Source: Actinernus sp. WN-2022
Taxonomy: Eukaryota > Cnidaria > Anthozoa > Actiniaria > Actinernidae
Assembly: GCA_030867875.1 (NCBI GenBank)
Contig: JAOWCC010000916.1
Coordinates: forward strand, 1,248,001 to 1,312,000
Direction: 5' to 3'
DNA length: 64,000 bases
The notes below the pieces were generated by a model, which saw only the letters and a program-made list of their open reading frames with translations, ran no database searches and was not told the DNA's origin. This document shows, in pieces, positions 11,248 to 20,501 of the stretch (positions are counted from its first letter, which is position 1; each line of letters begins with the position of its first letter). A program made the translations under genes and the position numbers.

Positions 11248-11982
11248 TTAAAGGGATACCCGAGTGAAAAACACATTGGGGCTCAAAAGAATCTTCAACA
11301 TGTTCTTTGTTCAGAAAATGTATTAAAATTTGATAAAACGTTTTTAGTATTAAGAACGAGCACCTCAAAGTTGGCCCCGCGAAGACATGGGCGCCGCCAT
11401 CTTTGTTTGCATTTACGGAAGTGACGTCACTTCGTCCCACAGCGTATCGCGGCTACTTGTCTTTGTATGATTTTCACACGCTCGGAATTAAAGTGGATAT
11501 ATTTTCATCGAGATTGAAGAGGAATTCTTACAGAAACCGGAATTATGATGAAGACGACATTATGAGAAAAGTTCAGAAGACTGGGAGGAGGAAGAAAAGC
11601 ATTGGGAAGGCGAGAAATTATCAGACTAACAACAAGGTCTCGTAACTGCCATTTAATAACAGCAAAACAACATGGCTTAAAAGACTCGAGTGACTTCTGA
11701 ATAAGTATAAGAACTACAATGTATGTGAGGTACAGTTAAGGCGTTTATCATCCTAAAAACAACTAATAAGTGAGAGAGTGAGAACGCTGGTGGGACGAAG
11801 TGACGTCACTTCCGTAAATGCAAACAAAGATGGCGGCGCCCATGTCTTCGTGGGGCCAACTTTGAGGTGCTCGTTCTTAATACTAAAAACCTTTGATCAA
11901 ATTTTAATACATTTTCTGAACAAAGAACATGTTGAAGATTCTTTTGAGCCCCAATGTGTTTTTCACTCGGGTATCCCTTTAA
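11248..11982. mobile_element. TTAA-flanked element E (Kolobok or piggyBac type) with empty site in F1
   Basis: The element is 11,252-11,978 (727 bp) with terminal inverted repeats of about 170 bp starting AGGGATACCCGAGTG. It is flanked by TTAA at 11,248-11,251 and 11,979-11,982. The mirror position in the other palindrome arm (8722-8725) carries a single TTAA in otherwise matching sequence, proving insertion. TTAA targets are used by piggyBac and Kolobok; the AGGG ends fit Kolobok better than the CCC ends typical of piggyBac (family knowledge). The repeats contain a CRE-like TGACGTCA. No transposase. Confidence 0.85.
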
Positions 11983-13386
11983 AGGTTTACACAATTTCAT
12001 AAATTTATTGACAACAAATTCATAAAACGTTTAATTATTTTGATTAAGAAACGGATAGAAATTAACGTATCCCATATCATTGCCATATTTTATGGTATTA
12101 AACGATTCTAAAAAAAATCTAATAAACACTTAGTTATTCCTCTTGAAATTCTCTTATCCAGTTTTATTCTAGGTTCGGAGGGGACCTGTTTTTATGGAAT
12201 TTTTTTTTTAGTGAAAGCTTTTATGAAAGGTACGTTCGATAATTCTTGGATTCGCATCGCTGAATGTTCTTATTATTGTTGCACAGTTTCTTTCATTCTT
12301 AAAATGTATTTTGTATGCTATTTAAATCTCATAATTGTGACGCAACTGTTTATTATAGCTTCGTCATTAAACCAAAAACGTTAGCAGCTATGGTCCCATT
12401 TAACAACATCACTTTATTGTGAATCCTAGTTTCCTAATTTCGTAGATAACGAGCCGCGACAAACTTTTGAATATTTAATTTTCGAAGTTTCATTTTGTAA
12501 TTATATTGCAGCTCCAAACAACAGCAGTTTTTTTTATCAGATTGTGAATTTCGTCTCATCGGGATCAGCTAAAAATAAACATTACACAACAGTTAAAGAA
12601 AACGATTCGATGTTCAAACTGTAAGAGTTTCCTTACGTTACACTATAAAGTGTTTATTTTGCTTTGTCGATACGTTTTCCAACTATAACTATAAGCCAGG
12701 CTCTTGTGCAGTCTGTGCATCCGGTCAGCTCCGGTCAGTACATATGAATCCTTTCATTCTGCTCTTTGAAACGTTATATCAGTCTAATAACACTGATCAG
12801 TTCAGTCTTCACAGAAGTAGAAGACAGAGAACGGAATAACTGCGCTGATATCGAGCTGATTTTTTTCATCGCTCTCAGTTTTGGTTTAGAATCACTGACA
12901 ACAAATGTAGAATGTCAAAGTTTCAAACGAATTGATATTGGCCCTGAACCCACAGATCAGGTGTAATCATGTCTTCTCTTCATGGGTTATCTCGATATTT
13001 TAGGTCATCAGAAGATATCCTACCAGCTTCACAAATAGCTCTGAATTCACGCTTCGAACCTGAAACTTCGGCATGATCACTTCCCGTTCTCTTTCCGCCG
13101 ACCAGGGATATGTTATGTTCTGCAAATATTCGATCTAACAGTAAATATATAGAGTGCATTTAAATACTCATGTTTATTTAAGCTGTCCTGGCTGTCCCGA
13201 GTAAACATGTTGTATTCTAGATGAAATCTTGAACTTTAAATCAACGGCATAAGTCTTCGCTATGACGATTTGCAAACGCGCGCGGATATCGGCTGTAGTT
13301 GCATTTTAATGACTTTACTCCTACCCATAATGTACCCGATATAGTTATATAGTTGAGGTGCGGGGGGTCAAAGTTTTTGCACTTTG

Positions 13387-13387
<1 letters not shown>

Positions 13388-13420
<33 letters not shown>

Positions 13421-13422
13421 CC
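13388..13422. repeat. (TA)n tract at outer end of F2
   Basis: A long TA dinucleotide run directly follows the F2 terminus; it is the third such tract in the array. Confidence 0.85.
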
Positions 13423-13738
13423 AATGTGTAGACTACTCAATTTTTGAGTACATAGATTTAATACAAATCTGTTTCGTAGACCGACGTGAAGTCGATCCAC
13501 TCTTCAGTTAATCTCTATACACTGAAGCATTGCTAAGAGCTACAACAATAATATGATCACGTCAATAAACCGTTAAATAGTTGCGCGCGCTAAAGTGATC
13601 GTGTTTTATGTTACGCCAATCTCCACAAATCGGAGCATTGTTAAGAGCTACGACAATATGATTGGTATGGCAAACCTTCGAAATAAGCCGTAAAATGAGT
13701 GCGCACATTAAAGTGATTGCGCGCATGGTATATTACGT
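13423..13738 (-). repeat. 3' region of the Penelope-like element with two imperfect direct repeats
   Basis: Downstream of the GIY-YIG frame on the minus strand, a unit of about 110 bp occurs twice (around 13,510-13,610 and 13,620-13,735), sharing 'gcattgttaagagctac' and 'taaagtgat' stretches. It is followed by a tail containing 'actcaaaaattgag'. This is untranslated sequence of the element. Confidence 0.5.
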
Positions 13739-14790
13739 TTAATTATACTTGAGAATATATTTCCGTTGATGTCTGCATGTTGATACGAGTTCGTTACGTT
13801 TATTTAAGGTTGCCTTATGTGGCTCAGTTATTATCAGTTGTTTTTCTGTAGTACATAGGTTGCATCTCTTCGTGAGATTTGAATAGGACTTTGCCTTGCC
13901 GAGGATTCTCCACTTGATTTTGTAGTTTTCCTGCTTTCCCTTTAAGTGCCACAAATATTTACTGAGTTCAGTATCGTTCTTCCGTTTTTCGTGCTTGAAC
14001 GACATCTGATGATTTCTCCATCTGGTCTTAAATTCTGTCGCTGTCAGTCCTACGTATGTCTCTGTTGCGTCTTTGGTAGTAACTGTGGCTTGGTAGATAA
14101 TTTCTTTCGTCAAGCATTCTCCCTCTAATGGGCACTCGTCTTTTTTTCTGCAGTTGCACGTGTTTGTAGTTTCGTCGTGTTGTGGCTGTACGTCTTTCTT
14201 CAGGGTGGCTTTGTTATGTCCGTCTATTATCTGCTTCACGTTGGGCATACAACTGTAGCTTAGTTTGAGTGTGTTTCTATTAAATATCTTCTTTAGTTTG
14301 TGACCAGCCGGGAAACATCTGTCTATCAAGTTGATGAACTGTCTTCCGATATTACTCTTAACGTTCTTGCTAAACGGCGGGTTGAACCAAATTATGTTTC
14401 TGTGACGATTACGTTTCAGTGTTGGTGTGTTTTGTGGCTTAGGTTTGTATTCGAGTTTGTGTGTATAACCGCTCTTGCGTAACGCTTCTTGGTACACGGG
14501 TGCCGCTTCGTTGAATACATCTTCGTCCGATGAAATTTCTGAGAGTCTTCTGTTAACTGATTCAGGGATATTACTGATTATGTTAGGCGGGTGGTTTGAT
14601 TTGCTATGCACGTAAAGGGGGATGTTTGTTGGCTTGGCGTATGGTTTGTATTTTTCGGTATTCAAGTCAAGCGTCACGTCGAGGAAGTTGACGACTTTCT
14701 TATTTGCTTCGATGGTTACTCTCAGTCCATTATCGGCAAAGACTTTGCAAATTTGCGAGTTTGTAAAGTTAATCCAATTAACAAATAAAC
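13739..14790 (-). pseudogene. Penelope-like retroelement: end of reverse transcriptase plus GIY-YIG endonuclease
   Basis: The minus-strand frame opens at about 14,790 after a stop and runs to 13,739. The first part (GLRVTIEANKKVVNFLDVTL) is the end of the reverse transcriptase palm/thumb typical of Penelope-like elements. Numbered from a GTG at 14,677, IIWFNPPFSKNV is at residues 95-106. A Cys cluster (CNC...C...C, residues 174-188) precedes the GIY-YIG nuclease, with IIYQA at 193-197, YVGLT at 208-212 and the catalytic-type Arg in FKTRWRNH at 216-223. A CNLC pair is at 272-275. The nuclease domain looks intact. The catalytic RT core upstream is missing, so the copy is 5'-truncated, the usual outcome of target-primed insertion. 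It would nick target DNA if expressed, but it is not autonomous. Confidence 0.88.
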
Positions 14791-15018
14791 CAAGTCATAA
14801 GAAAGACCACCTCGGAATTAGTAAGAATACCAACGGTTTGAGCATGATTTGGTCAATAGAAACTGAATAGCAAGCTTTCAAAAATCGCGAAAATTAAACT
14901 TACTAATTTCGATGTGCTCTTTATTGTGATGGAGTTCATTTCTTGATTAATTATAATTATATAGACTTTACAAACTTGACCCAGTCCTTTTTACATATCT
15001 AAAGTGGCCAATTTGATG
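14791..15018. other. Flank of the Penelope-like element
   Basis: Nothing is recognised in this short AT-rich stretch. Confidence 0.4.
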
Positions 15019-15195
15019 GTATCTCGGCCTTGCTCCGAGGGTTTTTCTCCGGCTTCTTCAGTTTTTCTCCCTCCTCAAAAACCAAATCAAATTCCAATTC
15101 GACCCTGGAGTTCGTCGGAATGCTTAAATATAAGCCTCTGGCTTGGGAGACCCGGTAACGGCTTCCTGCATCTTCGACGTAAAATAAACCTTTTT
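15019..15195 (+). repeat. Dispersed repeat, copy 1 (CTCCGAGGGTTTTTCTCCGG type)
   Basis: Shares 'ttttctccctcctcaaaaacca' -like and 'aattccaattcgac'-like segments with 27,840-27,975 in the same order. It looks like a dispersed short interspersed repeat; no tRNA promoter boxes are seen. Confidence 0.5.
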
Positions 15196-15329
15196 TTTAT
15201 TGCCTGACAGCCAGCTTGATAGTTTGGATAAAAATTCTCAATTTCTTGAACTAAAATTATTTTGAGATTAGCCCTTTAAGACTATTTATTTATATTTGAC
15301 CTTCGTGTTTTTTTATAACATACAATTAC

Positions 15330-15890
15330 CTTTCTAGGGTAGACAGTAGAGCAAGCCATTTCATTATGTAGCTCGATGCTATATTCCTTCGGATCATTAG
15401 TAGAGGTGTACACATGCGCTTCTTCATCAACGCCTGTTCGATTGCCAGTTCCACCTTCATAACCCATCGACTGGTACCCAAGCCCTTTGCAAAAGGCCGA
15501 AAATTCCTTTGCACTATTAACTGGTAAACCACGAAACAAAACCACGCCAACAGCCGGCAACGCCTCGTCAAGTTCGTCCCGACACTTCTGAGCCAGCTCT
15601 TCAATACTTAACTCATTGGTGCTGTTGGCCTTTAGAGAATAAGGAAGACCTTCTCGTGGATTTGAAAGGTATTCTGGGAAACCTTTGCTATTGCTTCCAG
15701 AGAGGAACTTCCGGTATGCAAGTGGATTAGGGTATTCGTGCGCAAGACTTGTAACTGGCAGCTTGCTAAACAGTTGGTAATCTGTTGCATTCATTTTCGA
15801 AGCACCTACAAGGAGACGACAACTTACTGAGAAGGTTCTAGCAAGACGAAATGCTAGCGCCCGGGCCATGAAGAGTTGACTTGAAGCCAT
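15330..15890 (-). CDS. TauD/TfdA-like Fe(II)/2-oxoglutarate dioxygenase, first coding exon
   Basis: ATG at 15,890 opens 187 codons that end in phase 0 at a donor (CCTAGAAAG|GTAATT) at 15,330. Reading on would add only 15 spurious residues before a stop. Residues 1-32 are rich in Ala, Arg, Ser and Phe without acidic residues, resembling a mitochondrial presequence. PAVGVVLFRGLPV (112-124) is the family's beta-strand signature, and IELHNEMA (172-179) carries His175-x-Glu177, two of the three iron ligands. Family members oxidise small substrates with 2-oxoglutarate and oxygen. The last His and the 2-oxoglutarate Arg would be in later exons, which I cannot find down to position 1. Either the intron is over 15 kb and full of transposons, or the exon is orphaned. 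The substrate is unknown. Confidence 0.85.
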
Positions 15891-15912
15891 ATATTTTAGC
15901 TGTAAAGAAATG
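15891..15912 (-). other. Splice acceptor upstream of the dioxygenase start
   Basis: On the minus strand TTTCTTTACAG lies about 7 bases before the ATG at 15,890. This implies that the start codon is near the 5' end of exon 2 and that an untranslated first exon lies further upstream (higher coordinates). Confidence 0.6.
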
Positions 15913-15996
15913 TATGTGTGTTAGCAAATGATTACAGTACGAAATGCATAACGGGAACAAGAATGTCACTGTTCCTTTGTATCTAACGCTATTGCT

Positions 15997-16131
15997 GGTT
16001 TGCACTCAATCCCAGAGATTCAAATGACAAAGGGCATGGCGGCCATGTTGGTGTACAGAACAAAAGAAGCTAACGAGAATCTATTGTTAACTGTACACCA
16101 ACATGGCGGCTATGACGTAACATGCAAAGGG
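15997..16131 (-). mobile_element. Hairpin MITE K1
   Basis: The core inverted repeat GGCCATGTTGGTGTACAG ... GTACACCAACATGGCGGC is about 55-60 bp from end to end inside a 135-bp unit. It matches K2 (16,776-16,916) in opposite orientation and K3 (19,575-19,672). The outer ends read GGTTTGCACTCAATC and a degenerate inverse. Confidence 0.75.
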
Positions 16132-16270
16132 TCCATACAAGTTCAACACATCGTAAAGCATCGTATAACTCCCATATCCTACATGTATAATGTTTTTGCC
16201 ATGGTAATCAGTAGCGAGTAGTTAACAAAATTGAGCGAAAAAGGAACAAAATACTGGATTACTTTATATC

Positions 16271-16775
16271 AGAAGTCCATAACCAGAAGTCTCGATAAGC
16301 AATGAAATGCGGCCCATCAGTTTACGGTATAATCTATTATGTCAGAAGTCCATAACCAGAAGTCTCGATAAGCAATGAAATGCGGCTCATCAGATTACAG
16401 TATAATCTATTGTATCAGAAGTCCATAACCAGAAGTCTCGATAAGTAATGGAACGCGGCCCATCAGTTTACGGTATGATCTATTATATCAGAAGTCCATA
16501 ACCAGAAGTCTCGATGAGCAATGAAATGCGGCCCATCAGTTTACGGTATGATCTATTATATCAGAAGTCCATAACCAGAAGTCTCGATAAGCAATGAAAT
16601 GCGGCCCATCAGTTTACGGTATAATCTATTATGTCAGAAGGCCATAACCAGAAGTCTCGATAAGCAATGAAATGCGGCTCATCAGTTTACGGTATAATCT
16701 ATTGTATCAGAAGTCCATAACCAGAAGTCTCGATAAGCAATGAAATGCGGCCCATCAGTTTACGGTATAATCTAT
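16271..16775. repeat. 73-bp satellite, seven tandem copies
   Basis: 'agaagtccataaccagaag' starts at 16,271, 16,344, 16,417, 16,490, 16,563, 16,636 and 16,709, exactly 73 bp apart each time. Copies differ by a few substitutions and no indels. The last copy runs directly into MITE K2. Confidence 0.95.
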
Positions 16776-16916
16776 GGAGCGTTTTCACGTGACGTCATAG
16801 CCGCCATGTTGGTGTACCTTTAACAATAGATTCTTCGTTAGCTTCTTTTGTTCTGTACACCAACATGGCCGCAAATGCCCTTTGTTATTTGAATCTCTGG
16901 GGATTGACTGAAAACC
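16776..16916 (+). mobile_element. Hairpin MITE K2
   Basis: Runs from GGAGCGTTTTCACGTGACGTC to GGGATTGACTGAAAACC, with internal hairpin GCCGCCATGTTGGTGTAC ... GTACACCAACATGGCCGC. It is the inverse of K1. The ends GCGTTTTCA/TGAAAACC are short imperfect inverted repeats. Confidence 0.8.
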
Positions 16917-17370
16917 TTCTATATTTAGAATGGCGCTCAAACGACTTTCGACGGGCGAAAAACAATGGCAGCCATGTTTCTTTTGTAAACATAAAATTAG
17001 TTATCTTATTAGAACAAAGGCTTTCAAGTTTTGGACCAATCAAGAGTTGCTGCTGCAATTAGGTGCAATACGCTTGGCCATCGATTTTGCGATAACGGCT
17101 TTCTAAAAATAGATTATTCCGTAAACGGATGTGCCAAGACCCAGTATGAGGGGCGGCGAATGGTATAAATCCGAGACTTTGCGAGACGACGAGACCTGCG
17201 TTTTCGGAATCCGAGCCCGAGACTTTAAAGCGATTTGAAAATCCGAGCCATAGACTTGGGTATGGAATAACAAATAAAAGCTCCCAAAACGCAAGGAAAA
17301 GGACTCCTGTTAGGCAAAAACAGCCCATTCAATGGCATTTCCCCACTGCTCTAATGAAATTCGAGAATAA
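16917..17370. other. No recognised feature
   Basis: Only short chance frames are present (for example 17,059-17,328 minus). It separates MITE K2 from the Polinton relic. Confidence 0.4.
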
Positions 17371-17773
17371 AGCACTTTCCAATATCGACGTAATGAACTG
17401 GGTTAAACACCTATAGGTATTAAGCACTTTAGAGGTGTATATTCGAGAGATAATCTATCCAAGCTTATTAACAAAAAAGAATGTGGGATTATCAATTTAG
17501 ACACTCAAATAGGTCCCGGTACACATTGGCTTTGCTATAGAAACGTAAATAAATATTGTGAATATTTTGATTCATTTGGGTTAACCATGCCAAAGGAGGT
17601 TGAAAGGTATATATATACCTATCAATAGTGGTAAAACAATAGTATATTCAGGTGATGAGATCCAAGAGAGGTCAAGTGTGTTATGCAGCTATTGGTGCTT
17701 ATATTACCTAAGAGAAAGACAAAGAAATACGTCTTTATTTGACACCATTCATAATCCAACATTTAATATATGA
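17371..17773 (+). pseudogene. Polinton adenain-like cysteine protease (frameshifted)
   Basis: In adenoviruses and Polintons this protease is thought to process virion proteins. Visible landmarks in order are VYSRDNLSK, GPGTHWLCY with the catalytic His (about 17,519-17,545), EYFDSFGL with the acidic residue, and VLCSYWCLYYL with the nucleophilic Cys region (about 17,681-17,713). At least one frameshift lies between the FDSFGL and Cys parts (near 17,620-17,640), and an earlier stop/shift lies near 17,412. The total length of roughly 130 codons fits the family. It is the first gene seen from the left, followed about 150 bp later by the PLA2-like gene. Confidence 0.82.
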
Positions 17774-17926
17774 ACGATCAAAGTGTAAATCATAAGTTCT
17801 TAATAAACTATTTTAATCTACTCTAATTGTATATAAGATATGAGATCATATTGTATTAGAGAGAAAAGGGAAACAAACTGCATCTTAAGTAGTGAATGAT
17901 ATGAGAGATCTAAAAACAATAGACTT

Positions 17927-18629
17927 ATGTTGAAATGCACTTGTGCTAGTTGTGGGATAACTCAATCGAAGTTCGTTAAGACAACAGAAGGCGGGGATCT
18001 GGGTGCCGAAATCTTTGCAGGTCTTTCAAAAGGCGCATTCCGAATGGCTAAAATGGATGCCAAACAAGCCATCAAGAGCGATTTCGTAAAAAAAAAAAAA
18101 AACGAATTATATTGAAGGTGTTGCTAATAAAATGATCGACCAAGGGGTGTCTCAAACATTGTAAAAACTTGGTTGGGGCAGCCATCCAATGAGCATGTAC
18201 ACAGACGTAACAGATCCATACTCTGACTATAACAAAAATTGTGGTAAACTAGATATTCATGTATTGATAGGAAAATTACCAAAACCAAAAGGCGGTTTTA
18301 CACCTGGGAATTATAAATACATGGGTCCATATAACCCATTAGATCAGCAACTTGAATATAACAAGGATTCTGGAGAAGTTACTAAATGGCATGTACAACC
18401 TATAAATAAACTAGATGAAATAATTATCCGCCCACCATGATATTTGTTATGACATGGAGAAGAATAAAGGCGACTGTGACAAAAAATGGTTACATCCATT
18501 GATCAAATACCATGGAAAGATAAACCATGGGGAACTACAGCTGTGAGGAATATTATAAACGTTAAACAGAAATCAGGGATGGGCGCAAAGAAGTCAAAAA
18601 ACGGAAAGAGCCGTCGAGTGAGGAAATAA
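17927..18629 (+). pseudogene. Polinton PLA2-like protein (frameshifted)
   Basis: The gene begins MLKCTCASCG with an ATG and a Cys-rich N-terminus. It is shifted at a run of about 14 A residues at 18,089. It resumes through MSMYTDVTDPYSD and YKYMGPYNPLD, which resembles the Ca-binding loop of phospholipase A2 domains (usual form YxGPG). After another one-base shift near 18,430 comes HHDICYDMEKNKGDCD, the His-Asp catalytic-type motif. A basic tail (KKSKNGKSRR) ends at 18,629. PLA2 domains in parvovirus capsids help membrane passage; homologous domains occur in Polinton proteins (family knowledge). This copy is broken and the first Gly of the Ca loop context is altered (GPY instead of GPG). Confidence 0.72.
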
Positions 18630-19470
18630 ACTGGCAACAATTAGCAGACGATTTACATAAACCTATAAAGCATAATTTTACTCGACGCCATGTTGTAGTA
18701 AAAAATGGGATTGATGAGATATGGAGTGCAGACTTCGTTGATATGCAAAAATTTAGTAGATGGAACAAAGGCATTAAGCACATTCTAACAGTTATTGATG
18801 TGTGTAGCAAATTTTCTTGGGCTATACCAATAAAAAACAAAACAGGAACATCAGTAACAGAAGCATTCAAGAACATCATTAAGAACAGCAAGAGAAAGCC
18901 GGAAAAGCTCTGGGTGGATCAAGCTTCTGAATTCTATAATAAAGTGTTCAAAGAATGGCTAAAACAAAACAATATTGAAATGTATTCAACTTTCAATGAA
19001 GGTAAGGCTGCATGTTGTAATCGAGCGTTTTAACCGTACTCTGAAAACACGTATGTGGAAACAATTCACGATAAATAACAACATAATGTATCTTGAAATG
19101 TTACCAAATCTAGTTGATAAGTACAATAATACTAAACACAGTTCAATTAAAATGACTCCTGTTAACGCATCTAAGAAGAAAAACGAAGGATTAGTTTACT
19201 TTAATCTATATGGTGATTCAGAACCAGTATCGAAACCTAGATTTAAAATTGGTGATAAGGTAAGGATAAGCAAATACAAAAGAAAGACATTTGATAAAGG
19301 GTATACTCCAAATTGGACAGAATAAGTATTTACAATTGATAAAATTCAATATACATCTCCCATTACATACAAACTGAAGGATTACAATAGTGAAGAAATA
19401 CAAGGGTCTTTTTATGAGCCCAAACTGTTGAAAGCTAAACAGAACGTTTTCCGTATTGAAAAAGTCATCA

Positions 19471-19871
19471 GACAAGACAGGAGCCCATTACCAGGAGCGT
19501 TCCTCTGTTATGGGTTGGGTCCCCAGCACAGAGGTAGATGATGCTATTTTTAGATTCGAAATTCCCGCGAAAAGAGGTTGCCGCCATGTTGGTGCCATTA
19601 AACAATAGATTCCTCGTTAGCTTCTTTTGTTGGGGCACCAACATTTGAATCTCTGGGGATTGAGTGAAAACCAGCAATTCGAATTCCCGCGTTGAAAGTG
19701 AGAAGAATGATAATGAGAAGTGACGTTAGCTATCTGATTGGCTAAGAATAGCCTACCTTTGTTCTTTTTCGCGCGAAACGCATTGCTAAAAATAGCCTCA
19801 TCTACCTCTGTGCTGGGGTACAGACACAGTGGGGAAGATGGACACTCCTGGTAATGGGCTCCTGGACAAGA
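19471..19871. mobile_element. Element H1 with 7-bp target duplication, inserted in the integrase
   Basis: The element is 19,478-19,864 (387 bp), CAGGAGCCCATTACCAGGAG ... inverse. It is flanked by GACAAGA at 19,471-19,477 and 19,865-19,871. An inner inverted repeat (CCAGCACAGAGGTAGATGA) and MITE K3 lie within. The same family recurs at 28,246-28,581, also with a 7-bp duplication. No coding capacity. Superfamily uncertain: hAT and P elements usually give 8 bp, Dada 6-7 bp. Confidence 0.85.
19575..19672. mobile_element. Hairpin MITE K3 nested in H1
   Basis: GCCGCCATGTTGGTGCC ... GGCACCAACATTTGAATCTC matches K1/K2 including the 'ctctggggattgagtgaaaacc' end. It lies inside H1, giving a three-level nest (Polinton > H1 > K3). 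Confidence 0.7.
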
Positions 19872-20201
19872 CTATAAGAAGAAACAAGCTCTAGTATCAT
19901 GGTCTGGTTATCCGAAAGAGTTTAACTCATGGATTCCTTTGAAGGATTTAAAAAAGATATAAATCTAATATTTGGGTATATTCAAACGCATTATAATTGT
20001 TTTGTAAATTAAATTTTATATAACAATTATTTATGAAAGGGGGTTTAAAGGATTTTCATAAGTAATTTAAAGAGACGTTACTTATACATTATATACATGT
20101 ACAGTTATGTCGATTAAGAAATTCGAAAACGTTAATCTTGGTTTGTCTATTGATGCTTTTATTGATGGTAGACAAATATATATTTCAAAGGTCAAGATGT
20201 G

Positions 20202-20501
20202 GCATTCTCAAATGCATGAATAATTAATGAGAATATTACAAAGAAAATCACAAGCGTGAAGGAGTTTGGATATGTGATGAAGCACTTGCATAAATTATCC
20301 AAACTTTCTTCTCCTTTTTCTCTTCAATGGTAAATTCGTTGGAGAAGCCATATACAACACTGTCAGCCGTGTTTTATCACATATCCAAACACCTCGAACT
20401 GAGTTTAAAAAATTCTGCTTCGCGTCGTTTTTCAAGTTCAGTTCTCAGTGTTTGGATATGTGATAAAACACGGCTGACAGTGTTGTATATATTACTTAGC
20501 A
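20202..20501. mobile_element. 297-bp insertion in the Bro-N segment
   Basis: The Bro-N coding sequence stops matching after GCA at 20,202-20,204 and resumes after GCA at 20,499-20,501. This leaves a 297-bp insert with a possible 3-bp duplication and restores frame when one GCA is discounted. The insert contains a short palindrome at 20,205-20,235, a degenerate hairpin at 20,263-20,312 and a MITE at 20,353-20,487. Confidence 0.6.
20353..20487. mobile_element. MITE with about 40-bp near-perfect terminal repeats
   Basis: TACAACACTGTCAGCCGTG ... inverse, with terminal repeats continuing through 'ttttatcacatatccaaacac'. It is bordered by TA on both sides, compatible with a Tc1/mariner-type target. 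The hairpin at 20,263-20,312 shares 'gtttggatatgtgat', so a related fragment lies next door. Confidence 0.75.

Larger units (their letters stand above)
10851..13422. mobile_element. Element F2, inverted partner of F1
   Basis: The termini 10,851-11,220 and 13,010-13,400 are inverted relatives of each other. Each starts at a TA tract with 'cagcaaagtgcaaaaactttgac'-type sequence. The whole element mirrors F1 (1-577 plus 8213-9135) and carries a nested TTAA element at 11,252-11,978. No transposase gene is visible, so it is non-autonomous or too decayed to tell. Insertion into TA tracts is inferred from tracts at all three junctions. Confidence 0.65.
18640..19962 (+). pseudogene. Polinton retroviral-type integrase with chromodomain (frameshifted, interrupted)
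   Basis: The DDE integrase core is clear: IWSADFVDM (first Asp), VIDVCSKFSWAIPI, LWVDQASEFYN (second Asp), and, after a frameshift at about 19,010, VIERFNRTLKTRMW (Glu). RFKIGDKVRISK (about 19,227-19,270) is the SH3-like region. The chromodomain portion is split by element H1 at 19,478-19,864 and resumes with ALVSWSGYPKEFNSW, ending at a stop at 19,962. Integrases of this type insert Polintons with 6-bp duplications. The D-D-E residues are all still encoded, but in two frames, so no functional protein is expected. Confidence 0.9.

Noticed and set aside
11177..12002. Frames starting MGRSDVTSVNANKDGG on both sides of 11,440-11,780
   Set aside because: Both are the terminal repeat of TTAA element E.
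16271..16775. CRISPR-like regular repeats (73-bp period)
   Set aside because: Units are contiguous with no distinct spacers, in eukaryotic transposon-rich DNA; it is a satellite.
18562..18891. Minus-strand 109-residue frame
   Set aside because: It is the shadow of the plus-strand integrase.
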